Origin: Sambucus nigra
Lineage: Eukaryota > Streptophyta > Magnoliopsida > Dipsacales > Adoxaceae
Reading direction: 5' to 3'
Assembly: GCA_949130495.1 (NCBI GenBank)
Contig: OX422222.1
Span: forward strand, 271,984,109 to 272,048,108
Length of the DNA: 64,000 nucleotides
Position numbers and translations under genes: made by a program. This document shows positions 34,376 through 46,167 of the stretch, piece after piece (position 1 is the first letter of the stretch; every line of letters starts with the position of its first letter). The notes beneath the pieces are model-generated. The model ran no database searches, was not told the DNA's origin, and worked only from the letters and a program-made list of their open reading frames with translations.

Positions 34376-36493
34376 TTATGTTCTTTGAGAGCAACATGAA
34401 CAACAAAGGCCTCTTTTATCTTTCTTAGGCACCCATGAAGTGGTAACCTTTTGTTTGCCTTTGTTGTTGTTGGTTTTAGCTAGAATGTGAGAAGCATTCA
34501 CTAACGGGAAAGACATCCGTCGGAATTCTTCCATCAAACTCTGAGACGTGGCAGCTAAAAACTCAACTCGCTCTCTCGGACTAGAAAATTCATCAGTATG
34601 ACGTGGAGTAGAAGTAGTACGTCGTGTCCGACCCATGCTATAGCAAAATTCCCTGAGGTGGCCTTTTCTTTTGCAATAAGTACAAAAGAGCACAGTCAAA
34701 GGCGGACCTTGGTTTGCTTTTCTTGGTCGAACTCTCCTTCTAGGTTTTTGACGATGGCCATAAGGATTCGTAGTAAACTCAGGAACTGGTCCAGGTACAA
34801 TTTGGGAGGTGGTGTCACCATCATATCCAATTCCCTGCCTATCACTAAAACCTAAAGCGGGGTCGAGGAGCATCTTTCCCATTTTCCCTGATCTGTCCTC
34901 AATTTGTACCTTGACTTCCCGTGCTTTCTCAAGATCATGAGTCAGCTGGGAAACAAGGGCTTCAAGTTTCTTCCAAGTCTCCATGGAGGAATGGAGCTCA
35001 CTCGTAAGACTAGACACTTATTTAGTCAAGTCCCCTCTCTTTTTCTTAAAATTACTCTCTCTCTCTCTCTCTCTCTCTCTAAACAAACTCTCTTTCTCAA
35101 TACAGGCAGATTCTCTCTCTCTCAGGGCAATGCAGGTGGAGGACTCTCTCTCTCTCGTTTTTCTTAAATCTTCCTCTAAGCCGGTGATCTTAAGAACTAA
35201 CGCTTTGTTACACTTTTTAGTTTTAAAAGACTCAGAATATAACTCAACGTAGGCGCATTGAATATCACTCTCGCTCTCACTTGTGTCATCCTCCCCCTCA
35301 CTCACATCGATTTCACTGTCGAGGTGTCCCTGTGATGTAGCATCCTCATCGTCGTGAGAGGAACTAGAAGTGCTCACATAACTAGCCATGAATGCAGTGA
35401 AGTTACACTCATGCGGTGACTCAACTCCAGAATCCACCGACTCGACCTCACTGTCATTGCTAAGGGTAGCATTAAGGACAGCCTTCCCTTTCTCTCTATT
35501 AAGACGTGTGGCACACTCAAAGGCTCTATGACCCCTACCGTCGCACTCAAAGCATCTCTCACTTTCTTTCGTAGGAGGATCTTTAAAACCTTTTTCAATT
35601 TTCTTTTCAAACTTATTTTTCTCAAATTTCTTTTTATCTTTAAAATTGACATGTTTCTTAAATTTGAGAATCCTTTTGAAATTTTTTGCAAAAAGAGCCA
35701 AATCATTTAAGTCAAAATCACAATCAGAATCTGACGTGTCAGTCTCTCTCTTTCTATACGACTCTACCCTCTTTCTAGCCGACCCCTCACTCTTTCTCTC
35801 TTGGGCATTAAGTGCAATTCCTTTATCTTTAGAGCTAGCAATTTTAGGGAACATATCAATTTCATAAGTCTGCAAATCTCCTGCAAGTTCTTCCAATTTT
35901 AGCGTATTTAAATTACCCATAGAATTTAGCACAGTGACTTTAGGGATAAAACGCTTAGGCAAAGAACGAAGAATCTTTTTAACAACTCTAGCATTAGGAA
36001 TATGTTCACCAAGATTAAATCTAGTATTAACAATATCAGAAAGCCTAGCATAGAAATCATCAAAACATTCAGTCTCATGCATGGTGATTGTTTCAAATTG
36101 AGTTGTCAAATTCTATAATTTAGACTCTTTCACGGCATTAGTTCCTTCATGGGTGAGTTGTAAAACATCCCATGCCTCTTTTGACGTAGTGCACGTCATT
36201 ATGCGTTTGAACTCATCAGGTGTGACAGACCCAAAAATAGCACTTAGACCCTTAGAATTGAATGATGACCATTTAAATTCGTCTTCAGTCCAAGAAGTGA
36301 CAGATTTTAAATTGATCACATTATCAACAGTAACGGAGGGAGAAGTCCACCCTCTTTCAACCAAAATCCAGACACGTTCATCAATGGCTTTTAAAGAAGA
36401 TCTCATACGGGCTTTCCAATATGCATAGTTTGTCCCGCCAAAAACTGACATTTTATTATATAACTTCTCCATAATGAACACACTCGTTTTCAA
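34376..36493 (-). pseudogene. Copia gag remnant with two zinc knuckles
   Basis: The capsid-like N-terminal part starts at 36493 and includes NYAYWKARM and SKEAWDVL. One frame runs to 34376, broken only by stops at 36113 and 35018. A first knuckle CFECDGRGHRAFEC lies near 35510-35555. An acidic region follows, then a charged coiled-coil-like region with Arg-Glu repeats encoded by a (CT)n run (35053-35080). A second knuckle CTYCKRKGHLREFC lies near 34650-34690. Gag would coat and package element RNA in the cytoplasm. A frameshift near 34390 separates it from protease. Confidence 0.85.
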
Positions 36494-36564
36494 AAATCAA
36501 TTTTTCAGAAAATTGATATCTTAGAAAAATTTTGCGAAAAATTACACGATAAAATTGTGTAACT

Positions 36565-36577
36565 GGCTCTGATACCA
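36565..36577 (-). other. Primer-binding site, initiator tRNA-Met type
   Basis: On the minus strand TGGTATCAGAGCC follows the 5' LTR end TCA after two bases (AAT spacing). This is the usual plant iMet-tRNA complement. Confidence 0.9.
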
Positions 36578-36580
36578 ATT

Positions 36581-37674
36581 TGAAGAGAAGTGCGCGTGCG
36601 TTTAAATAGAAAAATTATTTAATTAAACACAGTTTTTGTCAATTAAATCCTAAACATGCAACTATATGTGATTGAACAAGATGATTACATATGCAAGAAC
36701 ATTCAAACACATACATGTGAGGAAAATCCCCCAAAAGGTCAAAACCATTTATTTTCATTATAATATTGTAACGTAAAATTTCGAATTACAATGAAAATAC
36801 AAGTGACTAAGAAGTACCCTCAGGTGTCGAATTCTGTAGTCGGTGGATGGAAGTTTCCCTTTCCAGGAGGGCAGCAGTGAAGAAGAATGGTCTTCTCCAC
36901 AAGAGTATGAACAGATACGCGGATGTGTTCTTGGGTTGCAAACTGATTCACAAAGGATTGACAAGGTTGTGTGAATCAAAAAATGAGTCTAGGGACTCAA
37001 AAAGGTGAAGACTTGAGGTATATGGACTCTCAAATTCGTCTGTGCAAGTCTTATGAAATAGCTCCCCCGTAGTTGGTATTTATAGGGAAATATATGAAGA
37101 GACCCACGTTTTAAAAACACCAAATTCTATCCAGCGTACAGGGACACCGAACCGGTTCGGGTACCCTGCGAACCGGTTCTCCCCCCCCCCCCTCGAACCG
37201 GTTCGGGTTGGGTTCGGGGAAACTCGCTGGTCTAAGGGGCTTTCATCACTTAGAAAAAATTCCAAGGTTTTTCTTGGAAATAACTCCATTTTCAATGGGC
37301 CATAACTTGTTCACCGTAGCTCGAATTGAGGTGTCGTTTCTTCCAGTATCTTTGTTGCGACAAGATATTCAACTTTCCAGTTGACCAGTCCTCCAAACAG
37401 TGGCTGTAAAATTACGAAATTTCCCTTGAACTTCCCTATCAAGCCTTATTGCACTGTTTTGACTTTTCTTGCGTACCAATTACATTACGAGCCTAAAATC
37501 ATGGAACGTGAAGTCGTTGAGGCAGATGAGGGACACATGATGGAGATCATAAATGCTTGATACCTGAAATTTGGATTGAGGCCGTCGAATGAGATCGCGT
37601 AGAGACGTGCCAAATGTAATGGCCTACGACATAAATAAATGAAACATTTCGGACATGATAAAAATGTCCTTATA
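36581..37674 (-). mobile_element. Copia 5' LTR
   Basis: Mate of 28742-29840. TATA box at 37077-37085 (minus strand). Three exact GAACCGGTTC palindromes lie at 37149, 37170 and 37195, with a poly-C run between the last two. Confidence 0.9.
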
Positions 37675-38470
37675 TATACTTTGATGGTAGAGTCGATATA
37701 CTTCTTAAATATCTTGCTTATGATTTGTTAATAAGTTGCTCTTACGTTCTTCAAACCGAAGGGCATTACCTTGTAGAAATAAAGTCCTATAATTATGATG
37801 GATGAGGTTTTTTCCTGATCTGGTTTGAACATGGGTATTTGGTAGTAGCTTGAGTATGCATCCATGAAGCTCACGAGTCAATGTCCTATAGTGAAATATA
37901 CCAGTTTATCAATATATGGTAATAGAAATATGTCTACAGTGCCTACTGAGGTCAGTGAAGCCACACATGTTCTTCACTTGTCACTCTTATTCTTGAGAGT
38001 AAGAGCATTAGAGACCCAATTTAGGAATCAGACTTTTCTGATGGAGCCGTTCTAAAGTAGGTTGTCAAGCTCTATCTCTATATTTTTCTCCTTTTCTAGG
38101 GTCGACTTTACGGGCTTTTGCTTAATTCGCTTGACAATTTGATCTATGTTTAGTCTGTGACAAATGATCTCTAGATTTATTCCTTGGAGGTTGTATGGTT
38201 ACTATGCCAAGACATTTGCATTGGTTTTAAGGAAATGAGTAGGCTCATATGTTTCGTCCTTGGGTAGCTCTAATTTGATGAGGAAAGTCCTTTCTAGTTG
38301 TGATGAATCTAGATTAATGGAAATGAGTTCCTCCATCATGCATTCGGTAGGAGTCAACCGTGAATCTCTAAGCCTCTTACCAGTATGTTGAGATGCATTG
38401 GTGTAACCAACCCTACTAGGGAAAGATCATCATCTGCGTTTTGAACTGTATTAATATTTGTCAAAACTTT
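37675..38470 (-). pseudogene. Tat protease and first part of RT
   Basis: Read right to left, weak protease-like text is followed by RT boxes. These include SFMDAYSSYYQIPM and YKVMPFGLKNVRATY up to KKYIDSTIK, where the copia element is inserted. RT continues at 28741. Stops occur in most boxes. This is the polymerase of the host Tat element, now dead. Confidence 0.75.
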
Positions 38471-39835
38471 TAGCTTCATCGTGTTAATTTTCTCCTTGAG
38501 GTTCCCTCCATGAATGAGCTCCTACAGATGTTTATCAAACATTTTATGGTTTTTCATAAGGTGCCCATGATCCTTGCGATAAAATTCACCTGAGGATGGC
38601 ATCCCTATCATTGGCATCGTTGACCATCTTAGGAGGTCTCTTGAAGTATGCCTTATCTTTGATCTGCAAGATAACCTTATAGATAAGCTCTTTGAAGACC
38701 ATTTCCAATTCCTTGTATCTTTTCTCATTAGTCTGAGATCTGGGAAAACCTTTGGAGGCTTCGTTCCTAAATCCTTTCTTATCCAAAAAGGGTTGATTCC
38801 CCATTGGGGCTTTTTTAGGTTCACTTTTATTTTGGTTAGCTGGGCCTCTGCATTGATGAACTCATCCTTGCATACTTCTCAATACGGGACATAAAATTAT
38901 CCATTATAGAGGCTGACTTCTTCATCAAGGACTGGTATAGATCATCCAATCATTCGAAGCCAAACTTAAATGAAGAGATTGCTCACTCATCGCAGTAATC
39001 ATTAATTTTATTTTATAGTTCCCAGTATCTCTGGGCGTACTTTTTAAGAGACTCTCATGTCCTCTTCTTAAGATAGATAAACGAATCCACCTTATTTATT
39101 GCCTTGTTATTGGTGATAAATAGGGTCGCAAATTTCTTTGCCAGCTCTCGGAAAGAGGAGATCAATCTGGAGGGAAATTTCTCAAACACTTTAGACCTAT
39201 TTCCCCGCAGAGTAGATGGGAATACTCTTCATATTAGGGCATCGTGATGATTACAAAGAGACATGGTCTATCGATAGTACCTGATATGATGGGATAGATT
39301 CCTATCACATGTCATCAACTTTATCATGGAGAACCTATCGGGTGGTTAAAAGTACTATATTTTCTCAGTAAAGAGGGATGAGGAACCGTGCCCCAACATC
39401 TTTCTATCTAGATCCTTGGGAGTTTGAGCCATATTTGGGTTCAATATCCCTTATAACTCTTTATGGATGATCCCCTTAAGTTCATCACTCCTAACTCAGT
39501 TCGAATGTGCCTCTGGATGGGAAAGTCTACTACTTTTTGATGACCCAGTGGGATGGAATTTATTGTGATAATGGTTAATGGAATTTCTACGAGGGGAACG
39601 ATTATCATGCTATGGGTTCTGGTGCATTGTTCAAGGGATCCTTGAACTAGAGGCCCTCCTAGTTGATATGTTTCATAATTTCTTAGAGAATGAGGTTTTC
39701 TCCTGCGGCGCTTCTGAGTGCGAGAATAATATCTACGATCTTCCAATTGTTGAGTTAATTTCCTCCACAAAGGGGAGATCTCTTAGTCATAATCATCCAG
39801 TGTTTCCTCATAAATACTGTCCAGATGGAAACTAG
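38471..39835 (-). pseudogene. Tat gag remnant
   Basis: Read right to left, an Arg-rich N-terminal region (RRRRKPHSLRNYETY, about 39700) is followed by capsid-like text with PDRFSMIKL, ICRVFPSTLRGN and SISSFRELAKKF-like words near 39330-39130. A decayed zinc/spacer segment has RKDHGHLMKNHKMFDKHL near 38525-38590. Frames shift often. Gag would form the particle of the Tat element. Confidence 0.65.
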
Positions 39836-40096
39836 TTCTTCCTTCTGGTCACTCGATTAATGGTGTATGGTATTGACGACTAGGCCCTAATCTCTCAAAA
39901 AATTACCCTTAGACCTGGAATGTCGTGGTAAAGAAAAGATCCTAACAGGAGTGTGGTCCCTTATCATGGCACATATTTTATACTGGATGTGACTCCTCGC
40001 GTGCATGTGGCGAGATAGATTTTCACTCATAATAATTGTTGGGTTATGGCTTTAACAATCGTAATAATTTTGAGCTTCCCATAAATGACGCAAAAT
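39836..40096 (-). other. Tat element 5' leader
   Basis: Sequence between the 5' LTR and gag. I could not identify a clear tRNA-complementary primer site next to the LTR end (CCCCTACA on the minus strand). Confidence 0.4.
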
Positions 40097-40588
40097 TGTA
40101 GGGGATGTTTACCCATAATAAAAGCATTAATTAAAGCTTATCCCCTAAAAAAATATTAATTCAATAAAGAAAATAAAGGATATTAGGTATATGTGTTTAG
40201 GCAGGGAGATTTGCCTACATCCACGGGGAAGGGAGGGAGACACGTTTATTATGCAGGAAGAACAACGGAGATTGGAGTGCTAGTGTTACTATCTGAGAGT
40301 TCAAGTCACCACGTGCAAGTTGCAATCAATACCTTCATAATGGGTGAGGTCACCCTTATTTATAATCTTAAGTATCTTACTCATTTAGATTTCTTCATAT
40401 TCATTTTAATTACAAGTCATAGAGTCCTATAAGGGGGTCTTCCAACCTGCCAATGTGATCTTTCAATATTTGAATTAATCTCACTTTATAATCGTGGTCT
40501 TTCAATATTGAAGTCTCCCAATATCTGTCACATAATATCCACGTGGCACGTGATGTCCACGTGACATGTGTTCGGCCATTCCCCCTTA
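40097..40588 (-). mobile_element. Tat element 5' LTR
   Basis: Mate of 22233-22735. Near its U3 end three CACGTG boxes lie at 40540, 40547 and 40558. About ten terminal bases present in the other LTR are missing here, just before the AGGTAT duplication. Confidence 0.75.
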
Positions 40589-40594
40589 AGGTAT
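40589..40594. repeat. Target-site duplication of the Tat element, right copy
   Basis: AGGTAT, identical to 22227-22232. Confidence 0.65.
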
Positions 40595-42785
40595 AAACAC
40601 CATAAAGGACACAAAACACATAAGCTTTCCACACTCGTATGGCATCAATGTGTCTAAACAAATGTGGTATAGAGTGAAGGGGTGTGAACTAGAAACAAAT
40701 AAATATGACCCAATCACTCGAAATATGTCCAAGGAATTCTATTTGACCGCCTTAACTTATACAACTTTGGCTTAGCCTCGAGTGACAAGTAAAGATATCA
40801 TAAATGGACAAACACACACAATGCACACTATTAGAGGAAATATTGAGGATTCTCGAATTAAACACATCACAACAATTAGATTAACTAGGACTAACGTGCA
40901 AAACGATAGATCTTCAACTTTAACACCCTAAAAAAATAAACATATTCAATTTTTTCCGCTCCTTTGTTTTAAAGATATCAATTTCTAAGCATCAATAACT
41001 AAAACATGGCCTTGGAAAATTTTCTCTTCTTTGACCTCTCTTTTATTTTAAGCTCTTGCCAATGGTGGCATATCACGGAGGATATTTACTCCCCTCATAG
41101 CCCTTTTTCATTCCACCCTCATATTTTATAAACAAAACAAAATCTCGGGACGAAGTTATTACATGCACAAATCTTTCATAGGCAAATAGATATGAATGTA
41201 ACAAGATTGATAAGAGAACACCCCACTTAGCTCGTATAACATAGATAATTAAAATCCAAAAGAACTCGTGCAAAGTGTGTATGGAGGCATATCCAAAGTG
41301 AAACATTAAGAAAAAAAAAGTTGAACAACTCCATCCAAGCATGATTAAGAACAATCTTAATTATGATAAACCATAATCAAATGTCCTATCCACGTGAAAA
41401 GTCTGGAACGAATGGCATTCAAACACACCGATATGTCACACAAAATGTGTAAAACAAAAATATCCAATACAAAATCTTTTTGAGTTTTAAAATATTTTGC
41501 AAAACGACTAAAAAGATAAAGAAAATCTTTTATATTTTTCTCGATGAGACCCAATAAAAGAAAAATCAAATACAAAGGACTCAAACATCATACAACTAGC
41601 AATAATATATAATATGAACCACAAAATCTAGTGTAAAAAAAACATGCAAACACAATTAAGAATTAGATTTTGCTTGAGAAGAATCATGTGCAAGCATGCA
41701 AGAATCAACAAGCCTAAGATTAAGTGCCTCCAAATCCGATTTCCTAACCCATATAGGTGTAACGTGAAGATCTTGGGCTTGGGGAACCTTGGTGACACAA
41801 ATCTTATATATCCTAGGACCTTTTTGAAGATCATAACAAAACTTCCTAAGGTGACCTTTCCTACCGCAATGAGTGCAAGTATAGACACGGCAATGAATGT
41901 TACCCTTGAGATGACCTTTTCTAATGTACCTTGACCCTCTCCAAATTTTGGGCTTAGCTTCAGTAGCGAAAGCAATGGGATTATCGAAGCCAATTCCAAA
42001 ATTATAATTTATAATTTAAATGGTGCCTAAAATTTTATCCAACTTCTCTGACCTAAATTCCAAATCAAATTTAACATGACCTGAGTCTCTCAACCTATTT
42101 TATAGATCCTCATTCCTAGACTCAAACAAATTCCTAGACTCTCCAAACCCTTGGGGACTCTTTTTTCAAATTCTCCATCAATCCACGAAGGTTGTCTATC
42201 TCTGCCTTAATAAGTGCGAGCTTCTCCCTTAGAGTCTTCTCATGTGCCCTCAATATGCAATCAATTTACTATCATCACTACCTACGGCACATTCCTTAAC
42301 ATAGACTCTAATATTAAGTTGGCATTTTTTTAACTTTAGCGACTCTGTATATAACTCACAAAAGGAAACATGAAGCTCACTCCCATCCAATTATTCTTCA
42401 TCTTCTTCTTCCTTAATATCTGCACCACTCTCTTAGGAAATAATAGATCGAACCTTGAAACTGTAATGCAAATGATCATCTTCAAGGTCAGAAGACTTTT
42501 CATCTAATACCACATGGCTGGCCATAAAGGTAGTGTAATTATGCTCAACGGGGGTGTTAGACTCTTTGTTCAATTCAGTGTAAAAAAATGTATCATTATA
42601 TGCCTTCAACTTCTTAACTTCCTTATTTAGTTTAGTGGAAAACTCAATTTCCCTATGGCCACAACCCTCACACCTGAAGAATATATTTGACTCATCCCTT
42701 TTAAAATTCTCATTATGATTCTTAGGTAAATTTTCATCCTGGTTAAATTTCTTCTCAAATTTCTTTTTATCAAACTTACTGATGT
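40595..42785 (-). pseudogene. Old copia relic, right part: 3' UTR and gag C-terminal half
   Basis: The UTR-like text continues from 22226. Near 41590 it matches the stretch just before pol in the younger copia element (CAACTAGCAATA in both). It then jumps directly to the gag end, so pol is deleted. The minus strand holds a zinc knuckle CTHCGRKGHLRKFC near 41836-41878. Further right there is an acidic and coiled-coil region and a decayed first knuckle (RCEGCGHREIEF, about 42640-42680). The architecture equals that of the younger copia gag. Stops and shifts are frequent. Beyond 42785 no copia sequence is visible. Confidence 0.65.
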
Positions 42786-44280
42786 TACATGAAATTGTAA
42801 CAACTTAGATAAAGAAGAAGAACTCAGTGAGTTATTAACTAAACAGTTTATGGATAAGACAATGAACAGTAATTGTGCATTAAATGAAGTAAAAGTGATA
42901 TTAAAATAAAGATTTAAAGTGGTTTGATGAACTAAACTACATCTACTATTAGATAACTTATTTTTCACTAACTATATAATGTTTTAAAGGTTACACTTTT
43001 ATACTTTTTATCTCTAATAGTATTTTTCCAGAGTTTTGGTACTCATTACTATAAGATGACTTATTGAACAAGCTTATACTTACATTCGTATTTATATATG
43101 GCTTGGGGTGTAAGGTGCACCCTAACTCACATCTAGAATGTTGATATGAAATGCTCCTCCTAATTGCGGACACATGTCCTTCTAGAAGCTGCATGGAATA
43201 TATGATTATTCTATCCACGTGCAATGTAATCATGTGCACCCTTATACGTGGGTTTGATATAACTAAAATACCCTTTTTGAAAAAATTAATCTGTTCTTAG
43301 TTGGTTGTTGTAAAATGACCAACCCTGTGAGGCCAAGTGTATGAGGATGACCTTGGACGAGTATGAGGTTGCCCTTGAATGAGTATGAGGACAACCCTTA
43401 TTTCAGGTGGAGAGGCCCAAATTATATAGTATGCAGATGATACCACTTATTGGACCATTAATTAACCCCCAGGATACAATCTTCTGAGTTTTCTTGAATA
43501 CGATTGGATATTGGAGGCTATGAGTCCCTAGGAATATTTTAGCCAAACTAATTTTTAGTCGAGGCTCAAATAGCTCACTTAAATTCTCAAATCCAGATCT
43601 TTTAGTCAAGAGTAAAGTTTTTACTTAATATTGCCTAGGTCTAATCATTTATGGCCGAGGTTTAAAAATGTCCGTCAAATTTCATAAACCCATTCTCATA
43701 TGGCTGAGACTGATGTAGATCATACAATTATTTTAGGTCCAAGGCCATAATAACGAAGGTAAACACGATATGCATTTGTCCGATCCGAGTTTTCTGAGCT
43801 GCGATAAGTGATGCTTTTATGCTATCTGAGTCGAGTGTTGAATTACCCCATATGAGTGGCTTGGTTGATTTATCGTGAGTCAAGATATCATTGAGGTCGT
43901 TAAAATGGTATAGGTCGATTTAAAATTTGCTAGAGGTTTTCTTTGGGCTTGGGTCGGATCCATCGTTCGTCAAGGGTTAGAATGGTTAACCCATCTGATG
44001 TTTATAATCAACCAAGTGGTTATATAAACAAAGTTAAATCCAAATAAAACTCACCGAGAGTTATTGGCCGATTAAATCTCGTTGAGCATTGCATAATCCC
44101 TTAAAATTATTTGGTTCATCCTTCCTAATATAAACTCTAATACTCTGACTGAATATATATACAAGTGCTACAACTCATGAGTTTGTATCTAAATCTACAC
44201 ATTCCTTCACATTTTTTGGGTTGATCTAACCTCTCCAGTAGATAACAAGGGAATTTGGAGATTCATCTTATGAGCCTTTC
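42786..44280. other. Non-coding stretch with no supported gene
   Basis: AT-rich sequence without recognisable domains. It holds one 22-bp minisatellite at 43337-43402. The open frames at 42627-42968 and 42991-43239 match nothing I know. The first of these partly overlaps the copia relic. Confidence 0.45.
43337..43402. repeat. 22-bp minisatellite, three copies
   Basis: Three adjacent units each begin GxGTATGAGG and end CCTTGGAC, CCTTGAAT or CCTTATTT. Confidence 0.7.
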
Positions 44281-45344
44281 ATTGCCAAGAACGGTATGTG
44301 GACATAAACTGACCATTTATGTCAGTTGTAGAATATTTCAAAATTAACATAAATGTTCGTAAAACTGACATAATCACATGTGTGCCAGTTTTTAAGACCA
44401 CGTATAAAAACTACAGCATTAAAGATATTTTTAATCACATTTTTATGAAAATCTCACATAAATAAGATCACATTTATCACAATTTTAGTAATTTTATGGG
44501 AGTTTTTTCAAAATTGACATAAATGTTGATATAAAAATTAAAATAAAACATTAATCCATCAATAAACAACTATTATTTGAGGTCAACCCTTGTGCCTTCA
44601 ATTTTATCCTATTGTAAATAGATAATAAACAAAGTCATAAATATCACTAACATGATATACATCAAGATATTTATAATAAAAAAATATTGATGTGAGCAAC
44701 ATAATATCCAAAAACTAGCTAGTGTGTGAGCTACATGATGATATAAAAAAATATGTAACGTCTAGTCATCTATGTGATAATATCCTAAAAATAGTAATGA
44801 TACATCACAGTATCCAAAATACTAACATTGTGAACTACATCATAGATCCACAATCCAAAATAATACTCAAGTTAGGACGTTGTCGAACGTAATACTCAAC
44901 CAAGTTCGTTCTCGACACTATCCAACCCAGAATGAGTAACCCTACAATTAAATATAATCAACATAGTATTCATCAAAACACAACCATATCAACAAATTGT
45001 CATTACGACATAACAAAGTGCAGTTATTAGGAAGTAACAAATATATATAATCCGTAATGAATTCAATGAACTCCATTTGAACTTCATTTACCTCATTCAA
45101 TGTGTACATCGCTCTAACCAGCAATCTTCTCATCTAAAAAATTGAAGATAGAATTGAATTTATTATTATAATATATAATAATTAATAACTAAACAATATT
45201 TAATATAATAGGATAAAAAGAGAAAACAGTGGTAGCATACCTTTGTTTCAAATGGTATGGAAGGATCCTCCATGAAGTACTTCATGAACTTCAGCAAAAA
45301 ATATTTGCAATAAAAAGTACCTTTTCTTTGCATTGGGCACTAAT
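44281..45344 (-). mobile_element. Probable CACTA-type element remnant, terminal part
   Basis: The left end reads CATTGCCAAGAACG, close to a CACTACCAAGAA-like terminus with changes. The next 280 bp hold direct and inverted copies of AACTGACATAA and ATTTATGTCAG, as in CACTA subterminal regions. Two Ulp1-like exons follow at 44948-45339. Some plant CACTA and Mutator-like elements carry such a protease. The terminus is mutated, so the class call is uncertain. Confidence 0.45.
44948..45339 (-). pseudogene. Ulp1-like (C48) cysteine protease, last two exons, transposon-borne
   Basis: The exon at 45241-45339 is 99 bp, flanked by TTAATTAG and GTATGC splice sites. It reads CPMQRKGTFYCKYFLLKFM, matching the C-terminal 'CPxQ...ECGYYVxRFM' region of Ulp1-like proteases. 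The Cys at YC is kept, but the residue before it and the following Gly differ. After an intron ending TTTTTTAG, the last exon (44948-45133) includes YTLNEVNEVQMEFIEFITDYI, typical of the C-terminal tail. The two exons join in phase 0. Catalytic His and Asp exons to the right were not found. The parent protease cleaves SUMO-like modifiers, but its role in transposons is unclear. Confidence 0.6.
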
Positions 45345-45683
45345 TAACAAAAAATATTATTACCGGACAGATAATAAGAGAGTAATGGACTATTAAACAA
45401 AGTTGTTAACAACTATAACATTATATAACATCATAACGATGACAATTATACCATTATGTAACATCACAACAATAAGAAAAATGTCTACAACATGAAAGTG
45501 TAAATATTTAAAAAAAAATTGATAGAATTTACTTTTTTATTGGACTATCCACTCTGTTAAAAAAATTATCCAACAAAAATAATGCTATCACAATCTTAAA
45601 TTGATTTAACTACCATTTCACTAAACCCAATTTACCTCTTTATTTAGATTGTTCAAAAGTACGCTTGAAAGAAAAGATTAGTC

Positions 45684-45690
<7 letters not shown>

Positions 45691-45765
<75 letters not shown>
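45691..45765. repeat. (TA)n microsatellite, left flank of the Micron-like element
   Basis: Pure TA run of 75 bp that stops exactly at the element. Confidence 0.95.
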
Positions 45766-45767
<2 letters not shown>

Positions 45768-46167
45768 AGGTTCTAAAACACGCGGGGCGTGATCGAGGCG
45801 TGGAGGCCATGCCTTAAGCCTTAGAAGCCTAGGCGGGCCTTGGGCGTAAAAAGGCGTGAAAAGGCGTTTAGACCTTCTTAATATATTTTAATATTTTTTA
45901 ACCATAACAAGGCTATTAAAATACTAAAATTGTATATATAATAAAAATATGTTTGAATATATGCAAATTAAAATAGTATTTGATTATTTTGGATGAGATA
46001 ATGGTCCCGTTTGTAAAAAAATTCTTTAAAAGGTGATATCGTTTCACTAAAGCATTATTATTTTTAGAAAAAAGTGCGCCGTAAGGGTTTTACCAAGAAT
46101 AAGGCGTAATAAGCGAAAGGCGGGGCGTTTGTCCCAAACCTCAAGCCAGGCGGGTTTTTTAGAACAA

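Larger units (their letters stand above)
28742..37674 (-). mobile_element. SIRE-like Ty1/copia retrotransposon, nested in the Tat RT gene
   Basis: Two LTRs of about 1.1 kb, both ends TG...CA-like, bound an internal region with iMet primer site, gag, protease, integrase, RT and RNase H in copia order, plus a 1.5-kb 3' UTR. The flanks TATAG (28737-28741) and TATAC (37675-37679) look like a target duplication with one change. The Tat reading joins across it. The long gag with two zinc knuckles and the long 3' UTR fit the SIRE/Maximus lineage. The lineage call is inference. Confidence 0.9.
22233..40588 (-). mobile_element. Tat-lineage Ty3/gypsy element, interrupted by a copia insertion
   Basis: Two diverged LTRs of about 500 bp (22233-22735 and 40097-40588) bound the element, and AGGTAT flanks both outer ends. 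Reading right to left come leader, gag, protease, RT (split by the copia insertion), two RNase H-like regions, integrase, a spacer with tandem repeats, an opposite-strand extra ORF and the 3' LTR. The second RNase H-like region and the antisense ORF are Tat-lineage traits. Without the 8.9-kb insertion it would be about 9.4 kb. Frequent stops and shifts show great age. Confidence 0.8.
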
